64,000 nt of DNA from Lenzites betulinus. Lineage: Eukaryota; Basidiomycota; Agaricomycetes; Polyporales; Polyporaceae. This document shows, in pieces, positions 1 to 10,100 of this stretch (position 1 is its first letter; each line of letters starts with the position of its first letter). Where the stretch lies: positions 310,001 to 374,000 of the forward strand of contig JABYQU010000007.1 in NCBI GenBank assembly GCA_022264855.1, read 5' to 3'. Both the position numbers and the translations under genes were made by a program. The notes below the pieces were generated by a model, which ran no database searches, was not told the origin of the DNA, and saw only the letters and a program-made list of their open reading frames with translations.

Positions 1-300
1 CCTGGCCCATCTGCGGCTCCGTCCACGGCTCCCAACGGGGCGCAATCGCCAGCGCGATGTCGACGACAACAAGTATCGGCCGTGATCCAAGACCCTCGTC
101 TCCCGCGGGTGGGGCCTCACAGTGACAGTCAGGCGTCGCGCGGCATCCTCAAATGCGCAGCTGGGGCAAGAGAGCCTTGCTGACAAAGGAAAGGGGCGAG
201 CCAGTGAGGTTGCCGCCAACACAGGTATGTCAGCGATGGTGGAGGTCGTACATACATAGCGACAACTGACCTGAAAGGCAGCGTAGGTGGGGCGGCCTGA
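1..300 (+). other. possible 3' end of an upstream gene
   Basis: A short coding-like exon (about 161-224, reading LGQESLADKGKG) is followed by a good donor (GTATGT), a 53 bp intron and an acceptor at 276-277 that keeps phase into GSVGGAA and a TGA at 298-300. The bases before 161 are open in more than one frame. This could be the last two exons of a plus-strand gene that begins left of the window. No domain is visible and the call rests only on splice phase. Confidence 0.2.
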
Positions 301-1077
301 GGTGGACGTCCTCAAGGAGGTGGAGAACACAGTTGAGTTACTTCAGTAGTGTCAAAGCGCAGTATAGCTCCCGTGCGCAGAGAGTGCGCAGAGCATTGAT
401 GCATCTAGCTAAGCGGTTGATCAATATCCTCTGGCATCGCACCTGTCATATCCTCATCCTCCGGATGAATTTATCTGCCTAGGAGACAGACACCAACGTT
501 CAACCGTCCACAGCGCTTTTCAGACGGTCGTTCCCAGAAGGGGGACCCAACAAGATACATAGGTCCTCGAATAACAGAAATACCTAGTTGTTGCCAAGGA
601 ACTTGTTCCTCCGCTCACGAGGCTCAGCCCAGCTGGGGCTGGGTACAGTCTTTCCACAATTATAGGTCGCCGGTAGATGCTGCGCGGTGCGAATCCGAGC
701 CAAGGCTGCGGCCTGACTTACGAGACTGGCAGCAGGCAAGCAGCGGTGATGATGGTAGCAAAGTGAGGAGGCGCGGACCGGGAGAGAGGCGCCGAAGAGA
801 GTCGGCCGTTGCGTTGCGATGAGAACTTGTATGGCCCGGTCTCTGATCACGCCAACTATTCCACCCTCCGCCTCTCACACCTTCTCCAGTCTCCTCTTCC
901 TCGCTAGCTCTGTCGTTCGCACTCTGGCAAGGGCCCCCGCAGGTCGGAACTGGCGCTGGACAGCATTGGCTCTGAGTTTCGCACTAGGTGACCGGTCTCC
1001 TTGGCTTTTCGTAATCACCGCTCGGCGGTGGTGATACAGCAGCGCTGCACCAAAGTACCCTCTCACGGTCCTTTCCT
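301..1077. other. intergenic, upstream region of the ADAM gene
   Basis: No reading frame here resembles a gene; the short open frames on both strands overlap each other. It presumably holds the promoter and 5' leader of the metalloprotease gene that starts at 1078. No clear TATA box is seen close to that start. Confidence 0.5.
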
Positions 1078-4000
1078 ATGTATTCTCACTACCGGCTATG
1101 CTGGCTGCTCGCCGTCCTCCTTGCTAGCCTCACTTCTGTCTCCGGTGAGTCCTATAAGCATCCTTGATTGCCAGGCGAATCGTACTCAAGCACCCTGGGT
1201 CGTCTTCAAAGCGCTAAGCGCGCCGGCAAGGCCCCTGAAGAGGGTAGCACATCCCTCGACTCTTTCCATCGATATCCTACCACGGCGAGTCTCCTCAACT
1301 GGCAACGGAAAGCGGTCATTTCCCGTAGACTCTCCCGTCCTTCGCCACTCCGACTCGTTTCGGTTAACACTCACCGCGTTCGAAGAGACGTTCTACATCC
1401 ATCTCCGCCCGAATGACCACCTCATCCACCCCGCGGCACGCGTCAACTACTACACGCTTTCCCCCGATGGCCAGTCTGTCCTCTCACGCACGGAGCCCAT
1501 CCAGCGCGAGTCGGTCCGGGCGTACTGGGGCGAGGTGATCCCTGCGCACGTCTCGCCCGACAGGCTGCGCGAGGACACGGCGGGTGTCCTTCCACGCCCA
1601 TCAGGAAAATCTGAACTCGGATGGGCCCGCATCACCGTCCATGACCAGGGGGACGCATCCGTCGGGAAGCCGCCTGTGTTCGAGGGCGCATTCTCTGTCA
1701 ACGGCGTCGTGCACCATGTCTCGACCAGGGTCAACTACCTCCGCACCAAGCACGGGCTCGATCCGCACGTAGAGGTCTCGCATGATGACCCGGATGGTGC
1801 GTTAGTCATCTGGCGCGACTCGGACGTGATGTCCACGCACGAGCACACGCTCGCTGCGCAGGGAGGAAGCCTGGGACTCGCAGCGCCCGTTGCCGAATCG
1901 TGCGGACACGACCGGTTGGATTTCAATACCGAACATCAGGTCGAGCACAGGCCAGAACCGCCGGCGTACACGCCCTGGTACGACGCGTTTGGTTTCCTGC
2001 GTTCGGCGAATTTTACAAAACGCGACGATGTGGCTGGTGGCGGGATGGGCATGGAGTAGGCGCCCCATATTTGACTTCGCCGGATGGCATACTGATGGCA
2101 GCTTTTAGCTTTTCGGGTACGATTGGTCAAACCGCAGGCTGTCCGACGTCGCAGCGGATTGTCTACATGGGTGTGGCCGCCGACTGCGAGTACACATCGA
2201 AATACGGCACTTCATCAAACGCGACGCAGCAGATTATCACGAACTGGAACACCGCGAGCGCATTGTATAAGGTTTGTTCCCATCCAGTATCCTCATGTGG
2301 TGCGGATCTGATTTCGAACCGGAACCTGTAGTCAACCTTCAATGTCAGCCTCGGCATCATTGAACTCCAGGTTCACGACGCCGAGTGAGTAGTGCTGACC
2401 ACTCAGCGCCATCACGTCTCTAACCCGTGAGATGCAGATGTCCCACGTCCGCTGATCCCACTGCGCCCTGGAACATCGCGTGCTCGGATAATGTGACGCT
2501 CAACGACCGGCTGTCGATCTTTTCGCAGTGGCGTGGCGCTAAGGGTGACGACAGTGCTGGTCTCTGGCATCTGATGAGCGGATGCCCGACTGGCTCAGAG
2601 GTCGGGATTGCATGGCTCATGACACTCTGCCAGCAAACAGCAACGGGTGACGGGTCGTCGTCTGTGTCAGGGACCGCGGTCTCTACCGCAGGCCGTACAG
2701 AGTGGCAGGTCGTCGCGCACGAAATCGGTCATAACTTTGGTGCTATCGTAAGTCGCGACGCGTTTTACTCAATGCCGCTGCTGATATTCGCCTACTCCTA
2801 GCATGACTGTGCGGACAGTTGCTCCTGTACAGGAGTATGCTCGGCGAACGGCGCTACTTGCTGCCCCATGACCTCCACTTCGTGCGATGCGAACTCCCAG
2901 TTCATCATGAGCCCTGTAGCAGAAACAGGCGAGATGAACTTCTCCCCCTGCAGCATCGGCAATATCTGTAAGTGACCGTCATCGCGCTGCCGCCGTTGAA
3001 CCCCACTCAACCTCGCGAACAGGCTCGTTGATGACAAGTGTATCCATGAACACAACCTGTCTGGTCGACCCGAACGGCCCCACATCATTGACGGCGGCGA
3101 AGCCATTAATCACGCTGCAGATGTGCGGCAACGGCATCGTCGAGTCCGGCGAGGATTGCGACCCTGGCTTCGGCTCCAACTCGACCTGCTGCGATGCACA
3201 GACGTGCAAGTTCAAGAACAACGCGGTGTGCGACCCGGACAGCAGCGCGTGTTGCACGGACCAGTGCAGCTTCGCGCCTAGCACCCAGGTGTGCCGTCCC
3301 GCCAAGGACGCTCGCTGCGATACTGCAGAAACGTGTACGGGCACTAGCTCGTCCTGCCCTGCAGACGTAATCACGCCCAACGGTGAGTGTTATGTCAATC
3401 GCCATACGATAGCGGCTCAATTCATGTTTAGGTCAGAGCTGCGGCTCAGGGCTTACCTGTGCAAGTGGGCAATGCACTTCTCTCGACCGTAAGTTTCACC
3501 GTCGCACCACTCACCGCGTGTGACTTACACCGGCACTCCTGTTGTGTAGAACAATGTCAGCTGGTGGGCGCCTCCATGGGCTTGCAGAAAGCGTGTCCTA
3601 GCAACAACGACAAGTCGTGCCAAGTGTCATGTCAAGATCCGACGGACTCAAGCAGATGTGTCGTTCTACAGTCTCCGCTCGTAGATGGATCTCCATGCGG
3701 TGCGCACCGAGGGCTTGAGCGTCGTTGGTTGTCAGTGCACTGATCACGTATATGTACATCCAGGTTATGGCGGAATGTGTTATTCGGGAACCTGCAAACC
3801 TGGGAGCTGGTGGGATACTTTCAAGGTGAGATATATCTGATCTGGTATATTTTGAGTGCTGCTAATGAACGCCGATGCAGGCGTGGTATGTACAAAACCT
3901 TCAAATCTCGGTCCCTGTCACAGTCGCCGTCGGAATCGTGGTATTGCTCATCCTATGGGGTATCGGTCGCTGTACGTGCTAAGAGTGATCAATAACCCTT

Positions 4001-4448
4001 GTCAACCCTGACAATTGTGGTCCGTTTTAGGTATATTCCGCTCTCGCTCGAAATCTAAACCCGTAGACAAGCTAGCAAACTATCCTGGTAATCCGCCTAT
4101 GAACTTCAACTCCTCAGCTATGGTAGCCCAACCGGCGATGTACGGACCAAAGTCAGTCGCTCCTCACTCTCCATGACATTTCTGACACTGGACATTTCGG
4201 CTCCATGTAGCGTACCCGCTGGTGCAAGCCCGCCCCGACGACAAGCCCCTCCCCGAGCGCACGCGCGGCAAGGCTCCATCATGCCCATTCAGTCCCCGCC
4301 GGATCGCACCAGCGTCCCACTGGGCGCGCACCGCTCTTCGAATAGCTCGAGCCATTACGCGCCACAGTTTCCGCTACACTCCGCGCGGAACAGCCATGTG
4401 AACTGGGTGGATCCGACGAAGTACAACGGGCCCCCACCGGGTGGGTAG
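1078..4448 (+). CDS. membrane-anchored ADAM-type zinc metalloprotease (reprolysin, M12B)
   Basis: About a dozen short introns separate exons that join in phase (for example introns 1145-1190, 2056-2108, 2748-2801, 2968-3022, 3383-3431). The start is chosen because ATG 1078 opens a signal peptide (MYSHYRLCWLLAVLLASLTS). A prodomain-like region follows, then a catalytic domain ending in HEIGHNFGAI; the intron at 2748 splits the motif and the next exon supplies HDC, giving the complete HExxHxxGxxHD zinc site. A cysteine-rich disintegrin-like segment (CGNGIVESGEDCDPG onward, 3123-3550) comes next, then a Cys-rich part, one membrane span (ISVPVTVAVGIVVLLILWGI, about 3910-3970) and a basic, proline-rich cytoplasmic tail ending at TAG 4446-4448. 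Such proteins are ectodomain sheddases in animals; fungal substrates are poorly known. All key zinc ligands are present, so activity is plausible. Confidence 0.9.
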
Positions 4449-5861
4449 CCCCGCGGGCTGCGCCACAATGGATGCTTTATCGTGCTGGTTGGTTTTCGCA
4501 CGCAGGACGCTTTCGTTACATGCCCCACGCTTCGCTTCGCTTTCTGTCGGATGGAACCCGCTGCAATTGACCATGTACTATCTGAACGTGCAGCTTCAGG
4601 AATTATCAGTATCTAACCCATCGGAACACGTTCGGCGCAGTATGTCTGTCTCTGACCTTTCCTTTGCTCAGCTGAACAGAAGATGGGAGCTCGGATTGCT
4701 TCCGCGACCTTGTTGGGCCCCACACCTCGGACAGAAACCCCACCTGCGGTACTTCTACCCTCCTCTACCCCATCATGCCACTGGTCACTGGCAAAAGGTG
4801 GTGACATGCTACCATGCTGTGGTTGCCTCAGTGACTAGTAAGGCTCAAACTGTGTGTTGTAGCAGGATCGCGAAACTTCTGCTTTGCCGGTGGACTGCAA
4901 CTAAATCAGCCATAGGGTATACAAGGAGTGCCTGTTAATTCGCGGCCGTACAGCAAGGCACTGACTCGGAGCTTCTCAGCCCGTATATAGGCTAGGACCT
5001 GGATGGGACTGGGCCCCGCCTCTACGACGTCTTCGGCTCGTCTTCCACGGTGTTCAGATGTTCACGGCCAACAGTTCACCCAAAGTCTGTGCGACAGCTT
5101 CGCGGCCGGATCACTCTGGCATGCAGTAATTCGATGGAGCCATAGAACAAGCAACTCCGCGTCAAGTACGTGTTTGCTCAGGTCCTAAGGTCTCAGTACA
5201 CGGTATTGAACTTGTACATCTCGAAGCTACGTATAACTCAAGCAAACGCCATGATGATAAAAACACAGTGCGTCCTCCTCACTGGTGACTAGGGAGACCT
5301 TAGCGCCTTACTGGCAGCTCAGAAGATCCTCTGACCCCTGGGGTCCATGAAGGACCCGTCCAATCGGGTGAGTTCTTTCTTGATTGTTAAGTTTGTCGCT
5401 CTCAAAGTCTAAAATCCTCCTAGTCTCGTCTGTCGCCGATAGTGAATGTCGCGGGCAACTGACTCGGTGCTAATGGGCGTACTGCTCCTTTGAACTACAC
5501 CCATCTGCCAATTACGCTACAGCAGCCGGAGCTGTCACGGTGGTACGCACGGGATTCCTTCGGCGCAATGCAGTCGTAAGTCCTTCTATGACTCCGGCCG
5601 TCACGGCGTCGGCCAATTAGTGAGCTTGACGGATAACACCTGGCAGGACCACGACGTGCACCACCATGGACCCACCCATTTTGACATAGAACATCCTGCA
5701 TACAAGCTTCTGCAAATATCTCAAAATTTGAACGTACCTCTCCGCCGTTCCTTGCTCCGGACGGCCCCACTCGGTGCCCTCTCAGAGCCGTATAAAATGC
5801 CTCGTAACCCACTTGAAAACGCATCGCCGTGCAACATATCCAGTCTACACCTTGAACAGCC
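4449..5861. other. intergenic region with promoter of repeat-protein gene A
   Basis: 1.4 kb with no supportable gene; the open frames at 4441-4938 and 5495-5920 have no recognisable domain and overlap others. The right end holds the putative promoter of gene A. Confidence 0.5.
5791..5797 (+). promoter_or_regulatory. TATA box of gene A
   Basis: TATAAAA lies 71 bp before the gene A start codon. Gene B has TATAAAG at 20123, 70 bp before its own ATG, so spacing is conserved between the paralogues. Confidence 0.5.
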
Positions 5862-6965
5862 ATGAAGCTCACCTGCGCCTTCACCCTCGTCGTCCTCGTC
5901 GTCTCAGCCGCTGTGGACACCTCGGCGCGTGGTTTGCCCTACACACTGCTTGGTCAGCCTTTGCCATTTTTCTTGTCCCTCCTAATAACTACTGACTCGG
6001 ACGTGAATCGCAGTCCGTGAGGATAGTAACACTTCAAGGAATGCCCCGTTATGCGACAACGGGGAGAAGATCTCCGACAGCGCTGTCACCGGTGGTCCCA
6101 GCAAGCTGGCCTGTCATGCGCCTACCGTGCCCGGGCTGAAGGAGGACCCCACCGCCGATGAGGTCGATGGTTTAGTACACTCTCTATTTCCTCGTGCGGC
6201 AGCCCCACCCACAGTTACTACAACAATTCTACGGACGATCACCGCCAGCGTTACCGCTACTGCGACGGCCACAATTACCGCCGTCCGAACCGCTACGGAA
6301 ACCGCCACGGCCACCGTGACAGCCATCACCACGGCCGTTCAGAGTACGACGATAACTGCGATATCGATAATGACCCATGAGAACACATTAACTGAGGTGT
6401 CAACTGCGACCGAGACGGCAACGGCGACCGTCACGAACACGGACTTCGAGACCGAAACCGAGACCGCGACTGCGACGGAGGTCACCACAAGCCCAGTCAC
6501 GCTCATCCAGAGTTTTACGGAGACGGCCACGGAGACGGAGACTGTGGTTTCAACGACTCCTACGACTGTCGTCGAGAGTTTCACGGAGACCGATACCGCA
6601 ACGACCACGGAGACGGACGTCACCGTCAGCCCCACCACGTTCGTCCAGAGCGTCACGAACACCGACACTCTGACTGTTACTGCTACGGTGTCTGTGGCTG
6701 CCCCGACCCCCACGGTCGCCAATGTTTGCGCCGATACGTGTAAGTGGTATCTTCACCTGTCCTAGCTTGTCTGACACACTGGCACCAACTACACAGGCAC
6801 GTCAACATGCGGACAGTCCGGGATATTCCGCCCTCTCACCACGGATTGCTCGAGACTCGTGGATACGCTCAACAGCGAGGCTACGAATGGCACGAGCTCC
6901 GTGATCAGCGTCGACCCCGGACATGTGTGGACCGCAAGCCACGGAACGTGCCGCTTTGCGTTCTC
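5862..6965 (+). pseudogene. secreted Thr/Ser-repeat protein gene A, 5' part (interrupted by retrotransposon)
   Basis: Exon 1 (5862-5952) encodes a signal peptide (MKLTCAFTLVVLVVSAAVD). Exon 2 (6014-6739) encodes a short cysteine-containing N-terminal region and then a long Thr/Ser-rich stretch of TATETATVT-like repeats, likely O-glycosylated. Exon 3 begins at 6797 and enters a C-terminal cysteine domain (CGQSGIFRPL, TASHGTCRFAF) that stops at the insertion point of the LINE. The paralogue gene B shows what is missing. The truncated frame would run through the poly-T and stop at 7107. The DC...GTCxF pattern recalls Hce2 (Ecp2-like) and other small secreted fungal domains, but I do not claim that identity. 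The 3' part lies at 18758-19058. All remaining exons and splice sites are intact, so the break looks recent. Confidence 0.85.
6950..6965. repeat. left target-site duplication of the LINE
   Basis: The 16 bp GCCGCTTTGCGTTCTC occurs here, directly before the poly-T, and again at 18758-18773 directly after the other end of the insertion. Both copies lie in gene A coding sequence (codons for CRFAFS), which is what target-primed reverse transcription would leave. Confidence 0.95.
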
Positions 6966-6989
6966 TTTTTTTTTTTTTTTTTTTTTTTT
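6966..6989 (-). other. poly-A tail of the LINE (poly-T on plus strand)
   Basis: Twenty-four uninterrupted T residues directly follow the left target-site duplication and mark the 3' end of the retrotransposon. Confidence 0.9.
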
Positions 6990-7129
6990 GTGGTGCTCCT
7001 ATGGCGCGCAGACAACAGTCGCTTCCATAGGATATGCAGGAGTTCGGGGCGCGTGGTCCCAGCACCACCGGGGGAAATGCGTTACGCACATGCAGTTAGC
7101 TGCATAGTGTGGGGCTCCCCGGCGCAAGC

Positions 7130-10100
7130 TCAATCTCGTAGTCGGGCTTCGTTCGCCGGTATACCCACTAAAACCCCCGTGCACAGCATCCAGTCCGGGG
7201 GGAGCTCCTCGGCATTTCTTACAAGGCCCCCCCACGTTCGTTCGACCATCGCAATACAAGCCGGTCTTCTTTTGGGACTGGCTCTTCTCGCCATCGCCTG
7301 GTCCATCCTCAGTCGTCTCGTGAGGGTCCATTGCCACTTATTGGCGATCTCGCGCGCCGTGTGCCTTCGGTCAGGTTCATCCGCCCATCCAATGACCCTT
7401 TCACATCTCAGTGCCCATATGAGATACGTGGCTTCAGAGAGGATGATCCTAGCCACCCTAGTTCTCGCGTGGTGCGGCGTGCCGTTCGCAGCCCGCACAG
7501 TGTACATGTGGGGTGCGAGAACGATTCCCGCTTTGTCGTGTCTGACCTCTATTCCTTTTCTCCTCAGCGCCGCTACCGAGAGGGTCCACACTAGTTTCCG
7601 ACCGGGCGCATCACAAGCGAGGAGGATATGTTCCAGGTCTTCACGGACCCCACACCACGGACAGAGTTCGCGGGCTTCATACGCAGGGATGTTTGCCCAG
7701 TACTTCCCAACGCGGTGCGCACCATGGATTGCTTTCCACAGGAAATCTCTAACTTGTTTCCGGATAGGTTTCGCGCTCAGGCCTTCCCACACATCCCCGG
7801 AGGTCCACGCTCCCCCGCACTCCACCCTAAGGTCATGCAGAATGGTGGCCATGTTGGCTGCTGTCGCGGGACGTTCAGGTGCGCTTGTCCGCGCCTTGAT
7901 GCCTCTATACGCTAGACTTTGCGTGAGGGTCGGGAGGGCCACTCCACTCAAAAGGAACTCATCCCTCGGACGCTCTTGCGGGCCGAATGACGGGGGCTGG
8001 AGCGCGCCCTTCCGGGCAAGGGCATCCGCCGCTTCATTTCCAGGTACACCCGTATGTCCTCTAACCCATCGCAACGACGTCGGCGCACTTCTTGCGCGCA
8101 TAGCAGCGAGCACTCGCTGTAGGAGCGCCGCATTTGCGATACCAATCCATCCACAGTTCTCCCAGGCCCGTGCATGACGCGTTAGTCCATCGAGAACATA
8201 CCTCGAGTCAGTGACCATGTGCAGCGGTGCAAACGCAGGAACCTTGGAGAGCGCAAGTTCCACCGCTCGCACTTCAGCGGCTTGGTTCGTCTGTGAGCAT
8301 CCCCACACTCTCGCCGCTTCGTTTCTAGGATCATCCGGTCCAAACCATACGCCACAGCCCGCGCGGGGGACCCCATCCGCATCGAACACACATGATCCAT
8401 CCAGGTATACTTCCACTTCCTCATTATCAACCGCAAAGGGGCGCGGCGGTCTCGTGGATGGGACAAGTGAGCGTCGTTTCTCCGCGAACACTCTGAACAC
8501 ATTCGCTAGGGGTCCCTCCTGCGTCACCGACGGGTCGAAGGCGACCCTCCCATTTGTTGCCCATGCGGCAGTATTCGCTTCTCGCCTCGCGCCCGTCAGG
8601 GTAAGGCCATCGTTATTTCCATCACTCCTGGGATTCCACACAGGGGTGAGGTTGCGGAGGGCCCGCTCCGCGGTCCGTGCACAGACGTTGGGTGCCAGGC
8701 AGCCACGGTTTCGTCTGTCCATGTCACACGTATCACACTGGCAGTCGGGTCTATCCACGTGCTCGTTCCCCCAATGTTCAATTCGATCCGCAACGTGGCC
8801 ACAGTCGGCAACCGTGCGCACGCCGTGTTGGGTGGCGAGGCACTCCAGGACCTCATTCCTCGTTCGAAGGTTGCTCGTTATCGCGCCAAGGTGGTGCCAC
8901 ACCGGCATGGCCATCTTGAGGGTTCTAGACGGTAAGGCAACAGAACATCGTACGTCGTACTTTCGTGCTACAGCGATCATGTTGCGCAGTGATCTCGGCA
9001 GATTCGAGCACGTCCTGGCATCTACTTCCCACGATTGCAGGAAGACATTCACCCGCGTAGCAGGTTGCGTTTTAGGACTCGAGCGCGTTACTGCTTTGGC
9101 AAGGAGGGCATCCGCAGCAAGAGCCCACCTCGGTCTTGTGTTTGAGAGGTTGAGGTAATCCTTGACCATCATTAGCCGGATTGCATCATTCCGGGCAGCA
9201 ATGTCGAGGACACCCAGTCCCCCTAGGCTCGTCGCCGCGAGGACCGTGCTCTGATTGATGCGTGGGTGCTTGTCACCGCCCCATACGAACGAGTTGACTA
9301 TTTTCTGGAGCTGTATTTCAACACTCTTCGGCATGCCTTGCGCTTTCGCGAGGAACTGCGTCCTTCCCCCAGCCTCCATGCCCACAATCAGGCGTCTACC
9401 CTTGAGGCTCGGCTTGCCCTTCTCCCACTTATTAAGGACACGCTCAATCGTTGCCACAGTGTTTGTCCATTGTGCCGCGTCATCGACATCATTCCCAATC
9501 CATGCACCTAGCGACCTGACAGCCTCGCCATCTTTTGCAATGCGGACGTTCCGCGGAAGTTCGCCACCCACTTGGTTTGTACGTCTCGTTTCCCAGACAC
9601 TTTTTCGGTACTCCGGCTTGCCTATCGGGATAATCTCCGTTTTTTCTAGGTTAAAACGGGCCCTCGACGCGCGGCACCACTTATCTGTTTGTGCTTCCAC
9701 TTCGCCATATTCATCCTCCTCACTCAGGAAGATCGTTGTGTCGTCCGCAAACAGCGCTGTAATCAATCGTTCCTGGTCCCCAGGGAGGGACAAACCGCGT
9801 ATATTAGCGTTCCGAAGCGCGCACGCCAGCGGTTCTATGGCGATCACAAAGAGGAGGCACGACATTGGATCTCCCTGCCGCACCCCCCTCGTGATCTGGA
9901 ACGGCGCGCTCTTCACCCCATTGATCATTACACAGCTCGCGGCCATTTGGTACAGGTTACGGACCGTCCTTATGAAATTCTCTGGGAAGTTTGCGTGTCG
10001 CAGGACCCGCTCAATGTAGTGGTGGTCAATTCGATCGTAGGCTTTCTCTTGGTCCAAGGCAACAATGATTCCATTTACTTCTTCAGCTTCCGCATACTCA

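Noticed and set aside
5480..5530. possible tRNA-like sequence
   Set aside because: No complete cloverleaf, T-loop consensus or acceptor stem could be formed.
6744..8177. 477-residue plus-strand open frame
   Set aside because: It runs out of an intron of gene A through the poly-T and along the antisense of LINE ORF2, whose RNase H and zinc-knuckle motifs are clear on the minus strand.
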